A stretch of 64,000 bases of DNA. Origin: Clostridia bacterium. Its GTDB lineage: Bacteria; Bacillota; Clostridia; TANB77; CAG-508. The number at the start of each line of letters is the position of its first letter. Within the stretch, counting starts at the first letter, position 1. The stretch lies in NCBI GenBank assembly GCA_017934475.1, contig JAGBJN010000010.1:75411-139410 (forward strand), given 5' to 3'. The translations under genes and the position numbers were made by a program. A model generated the notes under the pieces. It was not told the DNA's origin and did not search any database. It saw only the letters and a program-made list of their open reading frames with translations. Shown in pieces: positions 50,230 to 58,800 of this stretch.

Positions 50230-51411
50230 ATGAAAGATAGTTTTAAAGAATATGCAGCAAATGAAAAAAATCCTAATTGGAATAATATAATCAAAAGAGA
50301 AACAGAATTATATTCTAGAGGAAATGATATACGTTCAGAATTTGAAAGAGATTATACAAGAGTATTACATACACAAGCATATAGGAGAATGAAACACAAA
50401 ACACAAGTATTTTTCTCACCATCAAATGATCATATTTGTACAAGAATCGAACATGTAACACTTGTTGAATCAATAAGTCATACAATTGCAAATTATTTAG
50501 GGTTAAATACAGAACTTACAAAGGCAATTGCAACTGCACACGATATTGGTCATAGTCCATTTGGACATCAAGGAGAAAGAATATTATCTCAAATATCAGA
50601 AAAAGAAATAGGTAAAAGATTTTGGCATGAAAGAAATGGTATGGAACTTGTAGATAATGTGGAATTACTTGAAGATGATAAACAAAATATGAAAAATCTA
50701 AATTTAACTTATGCTGTAAGAGATGGAATAATATCACATTGTGGTGAAATAGATGAAAATAGTTTAAAACCAAGAGAAGAATTTATCGATTTATATGATT
50801 ACAATTATCCTAACCAGTTTAATCCATATACATGGGAAGGATGTGTAGTAAAAATATCAGATAAAATAGCTTACTTAGGAAGGGATATTCAAGATGCAAT
50901 AACATTAGGAATATTAGACAAGCATTTAAATGAATTATATGAAGTAATGGAAATAGATAAATCAAATGTAATTAATAATACAGTAATAATTAATTATTTA
51001 ATTTATGATTTATGTGAAAATAGTAGTCCAAAAGAAGGATTAAAATTCTCAGAAAACGCATTTAAATTTATGAATAAATTAAAACAATTTAATTATAAAT
51101 ATATTTACTTAGATGAGAGATTAAAATTACCAGCACAATATTTTGAACTTGTAATAAATACAATTTATAATACATTTAAGAAATATTATACAGATAGAGA
51201 ATATCTAATAAAAGTATATCCTACAATAACAAAAGAATTTGAAAATTGGCTAAAACTATATTGGAACAAAGATAGAGAAGATACTTGTAAAAATAAAGAG
51301 ATTTTTAACATGGAAAATGAAAAAGATTTTAATCAAGCAATTATTTATTACATATCTGGAATGACAGACAACTATGCAATTGATACATATAATAAAATAA
51401 TCAGATTTTAA
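50230..51411 (+). CDS. dgt: dGTP triphosphohydrolase (HD domain)
   Basis: The protein has 393 residues. HD-domain metal ligands: RIEHVTL (His), ATAHDIGHSPFGHQGE (His-Asp and following His) and KISDKIAYLGRDIQDA (second Asp). The start FERDYTRVLHTQAYRRMKHK with TQVF is a strong dGTPase-family signature. dNTP depletion by such enzymes is a known anti-phage device, though the family also serves housekeeping. It lies inside the accessory block next to HNH and WYL genes, which favours a defence role. Confidence 0.87.
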   Translation: MKDSFKEYAANEKNPNWNNIIKRETELYSRGNDIRSEFERDYTRVLHTQAYRRMKHKTQVFFSPSNDHICTRIEHVTLVESISHTIANYLGLNTELTKAIATAHDIGHSPFGHQGERILSQISEKEIGKRFWHERNGMELVDNVELLEDDKQNMKNLNLTYAVRDGIISHCGEIDENSLKPREEFIDLYDYNYPNQFNPYTWEGCVVKISDKIAYLGRDIQDAITLGILDKHLNELYEVMEIDKSNVINNTVIINYLIYDLCENSSPKEGLKFSENAFKFMNKLKQFNYKYIYLDERLKLPAQYFELVINTIYNTFKKYYTDREYLIKVYPTITKEFENWLKLYWNKDREDTCKNKEIFNMENEKDFNQAIIYYISGMTDNYAIDTYNKIIRF

Positions 51412-51424
51412 AGGAGAAGAAATT

Positions 51425-52417
51425 ATGGATTTATGTGAGCAAAACGGAAATATATTATATATTTTAAATGTACTAAAAAAATATAGTGATGAAGAACATA
51501 TATTAAAAGTATCAGAATTACAAGAAAAAATTGAAGATGAATATGGACAAACTATTGATCCTAGAACTATAAGAAGAAATATTAATTTATTAAAAGAAAA
51601 ATTTGGATATGATATATCAACTTTTAATGAAAATGGAAAAGGTTATTATATTATAAATGATCCTGAAACAGATTTTGAACCAGGGGAAATAAGAGCAATA
51701 ATTGACACATTTAGCTATTCAACGTTTATTGAAGAAAAAATATCTAAAAATATAATAAAAAAATGTAAAAATCTTCAAACAGTATATGAAAACGAAAAAA
51801 TAAAAGATTATAAAATATATTCACCTAAAGAAAAAACAACTAATGTGGAAGTAGTTAAAAATATAGAGGATTTATCAAATAGTATAATAAATAAAAATAA
51901 AGTAAAATTTGACTATTGGAAATATTGTATAGAAGGCGACAAAATAGGAAGAAAAATAGTAAGTAGGCCTGTAGTTTCTCCATTTGCTATTCTTTATGAT
52001 AAACAACAATTTTATATGGTAGGAATAAAAGAAGGAAATGATGAATTTTTCCATTATAGATTAGATAGAATAAAAAATTTAAAAGAATTAGATGAAAAAA
52101 TAAATATAAAAAGAACAGAAAAAGATGTTGAACAATATGCAGAAAATTCAGTAGAAACATTTAGTGGAGATGAAACAGAAATAATAGCAGAATGTGATGA
52201 ATTTTTACTAGGAGAAGTAATAGAAAAATTTGGTAAAAAAATACAAATAAAGCCAATAAGCAAGAATAAATTTAGATTTAGGCTTGTAGCAAATGAATTT
52301 GGATTTAAAATGTGGGCAATGAGAAATTTAGATATGTGTACAGTTTTAAGACCAAAGAGTTTAATTAAAGAAATAAAAGAAGTATTAGAAGAAGCAAATA
52401 AAAGATATAATATTTAA
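51425..52417 (+). CDS. WYL-domain transcriptional regulator
   Basis: The protein has 330 residues. An N-terminal winged helix (LKVSELQEKIEDEYGQTIDP, then RTIRRNINLLKEKF) is followed by a WYL domain with VSPFAILYDKQQFYMVGIKE, FFHYRLDRIKNL and a C-terminal WCX-type extension. WYL regulators frequently control defence islands (for example BrxR and CapW) and sense nucleic acid fragments or nucleotides. It is the likely regulator of this block, and the motif TACAWTWYRTGACCA in the block's gaps is a candidate site. Confidence 0.88.
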   Translation: MDLCEQNGNILYILNVLKKYSDEEHILKVSELQEKIEDEYGQTIDPRTIRRNINLLKEKFGYDISTFNENGKGYYIINDPETDFEPGEIRAIIDTFSYSTFIEEKISKNIIKKCKNLQTVYENEKIKDYKIYSPKEKTTNVEVVKNIEDLSNSIINKNKVKFDYWKYCIEGDKIGRKIVSRPVVSPFAILYDKQQFYMVGIKEGNDEFFHYRLDRIKNLKELDEKINIKRTEKDVEQYAENSVETFSGDETEIIAECDEFLLGEVIEKFGKKIQIKPISKNKFRFRLVANEFGFKMWAMRNLDMCTVLRPKSLIKEIKEVLEEANKRYNI

Positions 52418-52420
52418 CAA

Positions 52421-52435
52421 TACAATACGTGACCA
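52421..52435 (+). repeat. single copy of the dispersed 15-bp motif
   Basis: TACAATACGTGACCA, starting 4 bases after the WYL stop codon and before the terminator at 52451. Confidence 0.75.
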
Positions 52436-52450
52436 GGTAGGTTAAATTAA

Positions 52451-52489
52451 AACTTTATAACTAATATAATATAGTTATAAAGTTTTTTT
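52451..52489 (+). terminator. terminator before dnaB
   Basis: AACTTTATAAC (52451-52461) pairs with GTTATAAAGTT (52474-52484), followed by TTTTT. Confidence 0.75.
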
Positions 52490-52506
52490 GTGTTGAGGTG
52501 ATAAAT

Positions 52507-53823
52507 ATGAAAGTAATGCCAAGTGATATAGAAGCAGAACAATCTATTTTAGGAGCATGTTTAATTGACAAAAATGCAATTGTCGAAACAATGGAAGTAT
52601 TAACAAAAAGTGATTTTTACAGAGAAGATAATAAAGTAATATTTGAATGTATAAATAATATGTATTCAAGAAATGATCCAGTAGATATTATTACATTAAA
52701 AAATGAGCTTTCATTAATTGGAAAATTAGAAGCGGTAGGTGGAATAGAATATATTGCAGAACTCCCAGAAAGAGTACCTACAACTGCAAATGTAGAAAAA
52801 TATATAAATATTGTAAAACAAAAATCAATAAAAAGAAATTTAATAGAAATGTCAAATGAAATTTCAAAAAAAAGTTTTGATGAAACAATAGATACAGAAC
52901 AATTAACCGAATTTGCTGAAAGAAAAGTATATGAAGTAACACAAAGAAAAGATATAAAAGGAGCAAGTAGATTACAAGACTTAATATTAGAATCAATGAG
53001 CAAATTAGAAGATTTATATAATAATGGAACTAAAAAAGGCATTCCAACTGGATTTATAGATATAGATAGGAGAATGGGAGGACTAAAAGGATCAGAATTA
53101 ATTGTTTTAGCAGCAAGACCAGGTATGGGAAAGTCAGCATTTTCATTAAATATTGCGACTCATGTGGCAAAAGTAGAAAAAGTGCCTGTACTAATATTTA
53201 ATCTAGAAATGGGAAAAGACCAATTAACAGACAGAATTATTTGTAGTGAATGTTTAATTGATTCAAGAAAATATAGAGATGGAAAATTAGATGAGAATGA
53301 TTGGATAAATTTAACAAATGGAATATCTCAATTTAGTGATGCACCAATATATATAGATGATAATTCATCAATAACAATATCTGAAATAAGGTCGAAATGT
53401 AGAAAAATGAAAAATGAAAATAAAATAGGACTTGTTATAATAGATTATTTACAATTAATAACACCAAGTAAAGGTAAAAATTCAAGAGAACAAGAAGTTG
53501 CAGAAATTAGTAGGACATTAAAATTAATTGCAAAAGAATTAAATTTACCAATTATTGCATTATCTCAGCTTAGTAGAGCAAATGAAAAAAGAGGAGATAA
53601 GGATAAGAGACCAATGTTATCAGATTTGAGAGATTCAGGAAGCATTGAACAAGATGCAGATATTGTTTTATTTATACATAGAGAAGATAGATATAATGAA
53701 ACTGCAGAAAATAAAAATATTGCTGAAATTAATTTTGCAAAATTTAGAGCAGGTGAACCAGGAATAGAAAAACTACTATGGATGGGACAATATACAAAGT
53801 TTCAAAATTTATCTTACCAGTAA
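52507..53823 (+). CDS. dnaB: replicative DNA helicase DnaB (possible second copy)
   Basis: The protein has 438 residues. It is a full DnaB: an N-terminal domain (EAEQSILGACLIDKNAIVET), a linker, and RecA-like motor with Walker A ARPGMGKSAF (about 203) and Walker B LVIIDYLQLI. It also has SQLSRANEKRGDKDKRPMLS, SIEQDADIVLFIHRE and the final FAKFRAGEPG. The start ATG at 52507 follows GAGGTG. It is located amid accessory DNA-processing genes rather than with ribosomal protein L9, where the housekeeping copy is usually found, so it may be element-borne. Confidence 0.88.
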   Translation: MKVMPSDIEAEQSILGACLIDKNAIVETMEVLTKSDFYREDNKVIFECINNMYSRNDPVDIITLKNELSLIGKLEAVGGIEYIAELPERVPTTANVEKYINIVKQKSIKRNLIEMSNEISKKSFDETIDTEQLTEFAERKVYEVTQRKDIKGASRLQDLILESMSKLEDLYNNGTKKGIPTGFIDIDRRMGGLKGSELIVLAARPGMGKSAFSLNIATHVAKVEKVPVLIFNLEMGKDQLTDRIICSECLIDSRKYRDGKLDENDWINLTNGISQFSDAPIYIDDNSSITISEIRSKCRKMKNENKIGLVIIDYLQLITPSKGKNSREQEVAEISRTLKLIAKELNLPIIALSQLSRANEKRGDKDKRPMLSDLRDSGSIEQDADIVLFIHREDRYNETAENKNIAEINFAKFRAGEPGIEKLLWMGQYTKFQNLSYQ

Positions 53824-53836
53824 GGAGATGATTTGT

Positions 53837-54679
53837 TTGAATAAAATATATTTTTTACAAATATCATGTGATTTTAATGAAGAAATGCATTATGAAAATG
53901 TATATTCTAGCAAAGAAAAGGCAATAAAAGACGGGAAAAAAGAATTAAAAAATATGTTAAGAAGTCAATATGAAGAATTATTTGAAAAAGAAAAGAAAGT
54001 TCCAAAATTAAGTTTAGATGAACTATTTAGCCTTAATGCTATTTATGATTTTAGAGTAACAGAATTTAATCCCGAAATTATAGATAAATTAGATAACTTA
54101 AACAATTTGATAGAAGTTGAAGAAATTGATTTAAATGATAATTTTTCAGCAAAATTAAAACCTTCAAAAATTGAGTATAGTTACAACTATAAAGGAAAAT
54201 TAGAATATATATCTGGAATATTTATATTTAAGTACAATGGTAAGAAAAAAGAATATAAAATTTCTATGAAATATGATGATTATATTGATAAAAATGCAGG
54301 AACTAAGTTTAAAAAAGGAGATATTGTAAAAATAAAAAATAACGAAGAATATGATTTTAAGTATAAATTACATGTTATTTGTGATACTCCCAAAAAGATA
54401 AATAATCAAAAGTTTTTTAATAATTTGTATAAGGTAATTACAAATCATAATAGATTTGATGAGGGATGTCATGTAGATAATTTTAAAGAAGAAGATTTAG
54501 AGTTATATACAGAAAAACTTCCAAAAGATTCCCCTCTTGTTTTTTTGAGTAAATATTTTAAAGGGGAAATTAAATTAAAAAATATAGAATGGATTGACAT
54601 TGAATGCGGATTAATTACCTTAAATGAAATGAGAAGTTTTAGAGATATACCTAAAATAATGGAACAAATGAAAGAATGA
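53837..54679 (+). CDS. hypothetical protein, TTG start
   Basis: The protein has 280 residues, starting at TTG 53837 (LNKIYFLQISCDF). The AAGGAG site at 53821 lies 9-10 bases before it; the ATG at 53828 is too close to that site. The N-terminal 100 residues are helical and charged, the middle is beta-rich with YKISMKYDDYIDKNAGTKFK and GDIVKIKNNEEYD (KOW-like). No family is recognised. It lies between dnaB and the macro-domain gene, all with gaps under 15 bases. Confidence 0.6.
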   Translation: MNKIYFLQISCDFNEEMHYENVYSSKEKAIKDGKKELKNMLRSQYEELFEKEKKVPKLSLDELFSLNAIYDFRVTEFNPEIIDKLDNLNNLIEVEEIDLNDNFSAKLKPSKIEYSYNYKGKLEYISGIFIFKYNGKKKEYKISMKYDDYIDKNAGTKFKKGDIVKIKNNEEYDFKYKLHVICDTPKKINNQKFFNNLYKVITNHNRFDEGCHVDNFKEEDLELYTEKLPKDSPLVFLSKYFKGEIKLKNIEWIDIECGLITLNEMRSFRDIPKIMEQMKE

Positions 54680-54691
54680 AAGAGGGAAAAT

Positions 54692-55303
54692 ATGAAGATT
54701 TATATTATTGAAATTGATAAAAGAAAAGCTAAATATTTATTTCCTTATTTTAAGGAATGTAAAGATGTTGAAATTGTAAATGAATCATTTGAAAGTTTTA
54801 TGAACAAAAATAAAGAAAAAATAGAATGTGTAGTATCACCTGCAAATTCTTTTGGATTAATGGATGGTGGATATGATTTAATTCTTACTGAATGGTATGG
54901 AAAACAGTTACAAGATAGAGTTCAAGAATATATAATTAAAAATTATTTGGGAGAACAACCAGTTGGTACAAGTTTCATTATAAAAACAAATAAAGATAAT
55001 CAATATTTAATACATACACCAACTATGAGAACACCAGAAATGGTAACTGATGCAAGAATAGTATATCAATGTATGAGAACAACATTATTAGTAGCTTTGC
55101 AAAATAATATACAAAGCATTTTAATACCAATGTTTGCATGTCACACTGGAATGGTTAAACCTCAAATTGTAGCGAAAATGATGTATAAAGCTTATGAACA
55201 GATTAATAATCCACCAAAGAAAATAGATTGGGATTATGTAGAAACAGTAGATATGCTACCAGAAGAAGATTTTCATCAAAATATTGATTTTACAAATTTT
55301 TAA
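54692..55303 (+). CDS. macro-domain protein
   Basis: The protein has 203 residues. It shows the macro-domain (ADP-ribose-binding) pattern: IECVVSPANSFGLMDGGYDL, then GTSFIIKT, YLIHTPTMRTPE and SILIPMFACHTGMVKP. It may bind or remove ADP-ribose on protein or DNA, or bind a nucleotide signal. It is well placed to act with the PolC-like gene, 11 bases downstream. Macro domains also occur in phage-defence and counter-defence loci. Confidence 0.85.
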   Translation: MKIYIIEIDKRKAKYLFPYFKECKDVEIVNESFESFMNKNKEKIECVVSPANSFGLMDGGYDLILTEWYGKQLQDRVQEYIIKNYLGEQPVGTSFIIKTNKDNQYLIHTPTMRTPEMVTDARIVYQCMRTTLLVALQNNIQSILIPMFACHTGMVKPQIVAKMMYKAYEQINNPPKKIDWDYVETVDMLPEEDFHQNIDFTNF

Positions 55304-55314
55304 GGGGGAAAATA

Positions 55315-58300
55315 ATGAAAAATAATAAAAGAGTTGAATTTTGTTGTCATACTAAAATGTCAAAATTACAAGGAATAAATGATGCAAAAGAGTATATAAA
55401 AGAAGCTGTAGAAAGAGGATATGATACTATTGCAATAACAGATACAAATAGTACACAGGCTTTTTTTGAAGTATATGAATACTTTCAACTTGGGGACAAT
55501 GATAATGAAAAAATAAAAATTATATACGGAATAGAAATGAATTTTATGGAAAATAAAAATTCTGAAAATAGTTATACAATGTATATTTATGTAAAAGAAC
55601 AAAAAGGCTTGAAGAATTTGTATAAATTAGTTTCAATTGCTTATAAAAATATTGTAGATGAAAAGCCTATGTTGTATAAAGAGGACTTAAATAAATATAG
55701 GGATGGATTGCTATATGCGTCTATTGGAAGTAAAAGTGAGATATATAAAAGACTTTATAATGAAAAAGTTACTGAATTAATAAAATTCTATGATTTTATA
55801 GGAATTGAAACTGGCGAAAATAATAGGGAAAGAAATATAGAAATATCAAAATTATGTAATAAAGAAAATAAAATTCTAATAGGAGTATCAAATTGTAATT
55901 TTATAAATAAAGATGACTCAAAGTATAATGAAATATTGAATTTCTATAAAAAAGCACAAAACATAAAAGAAGGAAATGAAAGATATTTTCATACTACAGA
56001 AGAATTAATTAAACAATTGAATTATATAGAAAATGTAGAAGATATTGTTGTAAAAAATACATACCTAATTGCTAATCAAATTGAAGATATAAAGTTATTG
56101 CCCAATAGAGCACATTATCCTAGAATACCTTTTTCAGATGTAACTATAAGTAAAAAATGCTATGATAAAGCCCATGAAATATATGGTGAGAAATTACCAA
56201 AAGAAGTTGAAGAAAGATTACAACTAGAGTTACATTCAATAATAAAAAATGATTTTCAATCCATTTATTTAATATGTAGTGAATTAGTAGAAAAATCTCA
56301 TGAACTAGGATATGAGGTTGGAACAAGAGGAATGATAGGAAATTCATTTATTGCATATCTTTTAGGTATTACTAATATTAATCCTATTGAATTTAATTTG
56401 CCGTTTGAATTATTTGCAGGGAAAAATTATGACAAAGAGCCAGATATAGACTTGAATTTTTCAAGAAAAATACAAGATAAAATATTTGAATATATACAAA
56501 AAAGATTTGGAAAAGATAAAGTGATATGGGGAGGAACAATAGGAACATTTGCAGATAGAACAGTATACAATATTTATAAAGAATATAATGAAACTTATGA
56601 AAGAAAAACAGAAAATAATGATGAATTAAATGAAGTAATAAGTAGGATAACAGGGATAAAAAGTTGTACAGGAGAGCATCCTGGGGGAGTATTTATTATT
56701 CCTGAGAAATATGAAATTACCGATTTTTGTCCAACAGAAATGGGAGAAAATGGACATTTAAAAACACATCATGATTACCATTCACTTTGGAATTCAGGTT
56801 TGTACAAATTTGACATTTTGGGACATGATGATTCTACAATGTTACATGAATTAGAGAAAATTACAAAAGTTAACTCTAAAACAATAAAACTTGATGATAA
56901 GGAAACATTAGAATTATTTTTACATGCAAATGACCAAAATTATAATAATAGCACAAGAGGAATACCTGAATTTAAAACAAAATTTGTTAGAAATATGCTA
57001 GAAATTACAAAGCCTAAAGATTTTAATGATTTAGTTTGTATATCTGCACTTTCTCATGGTACAGATACATGGTATTACAATGCAGAAAAAAATATAAGAG
57101 ATGGAAGCAAAAAGGTAAGCGAAACAATATCAAATAGAGAAGATTTATATAACTATCTTGTAGATAAAGGAATAGATAAAGATAAAGCATATGATATAAC
57201 AGAGTTTATCAGAAAAGGAAATACATCAAGAGGAAGGAGCCGTTGGCAAAATATTAGAGATAAATATAAGGAATACAATGAAAAATGGGCAGAATATAAA
57301 AAAATTATGCAAGAACACGAGATTCCAAATTGGTATATTGAATCTGCTGAAAAAATAACATATATGTTTCCAAAATCCCATGTAATAGTATATACAATGA
57401 ATTCATTTAAATTTGCATGGTATAAAGTTCATTACCCTGAGGCATTTTACAAGACTTATTTTAAAATAGCATCTGAATTAAATATAAAAAATTATTATTG
57501 CAAGGAACAAATAAAAAGGGAATTAAATAAACTTTATGATGAAAAAGAAATGAGTGAATATAACAGAGAATATAATTATGATTGCTCAAATAACGATAAA
57601 ATAAATGATTTAGAAATACTTCTTGAAATGTACAATAGAGGAATTTTAAAGGAAAAAGAAGAAATTAATGATGATTATAACTTAATTAATTCAAGAGCAA
57701 TTGCAGATTATTGTAGAGAAATAAAACATAAATTTAATACTGAAGAACTAGCTGTATTAGTATATAGAAATAATAGAATGAGTATACATGAAAAAATATC
57801 CAAATATAAAGACTTGATTGCAAATTATCCTGATATGGAAGTAATAGAACGTATAAATTGTAAACATTATGATAGTGTCAAAATAATGATTAAAGGAGAA
57901 ATAAGAAGATTAGAAAATCTATATAACAAAATAATAAAAGATGAAGATGCAATATATACATGGGGTGAATATAATAAGTCTACACATAGATATAGTGAAA
58001 GTGAATCACACATTAGAAAAACATACAAAGAGGTAGAAAAAGATGTAAAAGAATACGTAAAAGAATTTGATGATACTATATCTTATAGAATAACCAAGAG
58101 ATATTTTGACAGAAAAAAAGGTGATATAAGGGCAGATTTCATAGTAAAAAATAAAAGGTCAATATTAGTAAATATAGAAGAAACCAGTGATAATTTTTTG
58201 GATATTGACCAAATATTTTTAAATATTCCAACTCCATTTAAAAAAGGAGATATTCTAATATCTGATTGTAAAGTTCCTATGAGAAATATTGGAGATTATG

Positions 58301-58683
58301 GAGATATATTTGTGCTAGAATACCTATGCACATGGAGAGAAGATTTAAATGAATTTTTAAGAAGAGGAAATTATGATTCATCTGATATGATTGGGTATGG
58401 ATACTATTTATATGGTGAAAATTCTACAGAATTTGTAAGAGATCATAAATGGAATTATGATTCCTTTGAATATTATAATGGAGAACTTACAGGAAATGAA
58501 AGAATTTTAAAAGACATAAGTAGTTTTGTAAAAGAAAAAATAGGACTAGAATTATTTGCTCAAGCATTTGATGCTTTTAAAGCAGAAAACTTAAGAATTA
58601 TGCCAGATTGGTATACAGATGAAGGATTAAGACTTGCAGGATTTACAGAAAAAGATATATTAAAAGAAAATCACGAAAAATAA
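55315..58683 (+). CDS. PolC-like DNA polymerase III alpha subunit without exonuclease domain
   Basis: The protein has 1122 residues, against about 1430 for PolC. An N-terminal PHP domain (about 1-210) is followed by the PolC-type palm: GTRGMIGNSFIAYLLGIT, KEPDIDLNFS (about 375-384, two catalytic Asp), GEHPGGVFIIP and DILGHDD (about 500, third Asp). The fingers follow, with SALSHGTDTWYYNAE and MFPKSHVIVYTMNSFKFAWY. The usual exonuclease and OB parts at the N-terminus are missing. The last 400 residues (after about 740) are unlike PolC. It is a distant paralogue, possibly a repair or element polymerase. Confidence 0.8.
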   Translation: MKNNKRVEFCCHTKMSKLQGINDAKEYIKEAVERGYDTIAITDTNSTQAFFEVYEYFQLGDNDNEKIKIIYGIEMNFMENKNSENSYTMYIYVKEQKGLKNLYKLVSIAYKNIVDEKPMLYKEDLNKYRDGLLYASIGSKSEIYKRLYNEKVTELIKFYDFIGIETGENNRERNIEISKLCNKENKILIGVSNCNFINKDDSKYNEILNFYKKAQNIKEGNERYFHTTEELIKQLNYIENVEDIVVKNTYLIANQIEDIKLLPNRAHYPRIPFSDVTISKKCYDKAHEIYGEKLPKEVEERLQLELHSIIKNDFQSIYLICSELVEKSHELGYEVGTRGMIGNSFIAYLLGITNINPIEFNLPFELFAGKNYDKEPDIDLNFSRKIQDKIFEYIQKRFGKDKVIWGGTIGTFADRTVYNIYKEYNETYERKTENNDELNEVISRITGIKSCTGEHPGGVFIIPEKYEITDFCPTEMGENGHLKTHHDYHSLWNSGLYKFDILGHDDSTMLHELEKITKVNSKTIKLDDKETLELFLHANDQNYNNSTRGIPEFKTKFVRNMLEITKPKDFNDLVCISALSHGTDTWYYNAEKNIRDGSKKVSETISNREDLYNYLVDKGIDKDKAYDITEFIRKGNTSRGRSRWQNIRDKYKEYNEKWAEYKKIMQEHEIPNWYIESAEKITYMFPKSHVIVYTMNSFKFAWYKVHYPEAFYKTYFKIASELNIKNYYCKEQIKRELNKLYDEKEMSEYNREYNYDCSNNDKINDLEILLEMYNRGILKEKEEINDDYNLINSRAIADYCREIKHKFNTEELAVLVYRNNRMSIHEKISKYKDLIANYPDMEVIERINCKHYDSVKIMIKGEIRRLENLYNKIIKDEDAIYTWGEYNKSTHRYSESESHIRKTYKEVEKDVKEYVKEFDDTISYRITKRYFDRKKGDIRADFIVKNKRSILVNIEETSDNFLDIDQIFLNIPTPFKKGDILISDCKVPMRNIGDYGDIFVLEYLCTWREDLNEFLRRGNYDSSDMIGYGYYLYGENSTEFVRDHKWNYDSFEYYNGELTGNERILKDISSFVKEKIGLELFAQAFDAFKAENLRIMPDWYTDEGLRLAGFTEKDILKENHEK

Positions 58684-58686
58684 CAA

Positions 58687-58734
58687 TACAATATATGACC
58701 AAATAAATAAAATTGACGATACAATATGTGACCA
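58687..58734 (+). repeat. two copies of the dispersed 15-bp motif
   Basis: TACAATATATGACCA (58687-58701) and TACAATATGTGACCA (58720-58734), 33 bp apart. The first lies directly after the stop codon of the PolC-like gene, as at 52421. Confidence 0.75.
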
Positions 58735-58745
58735 GACAAATTTAA

Positions 58746-58798
58746 AACTCCATATATTTAGCGTATAATAAAATATATACTAAATAAAGGAGTTTTTT
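58746..58798 (+). terminator. terminator-like hairpin overlapping the AAA+ gene's ribosome binding site
   Basis: AACTCC and ATTTAG (58746-58761) pair with CTAAAT and GGAGTT (58780-58794), followed by TTTTTT. The GGAG in the 3' arm is also the Shine-Dalgarno site of the gene at 58801, so folding would block translation as well as end transcription. Confidence 0.55.
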
Positions 58799-58800
58799 AT

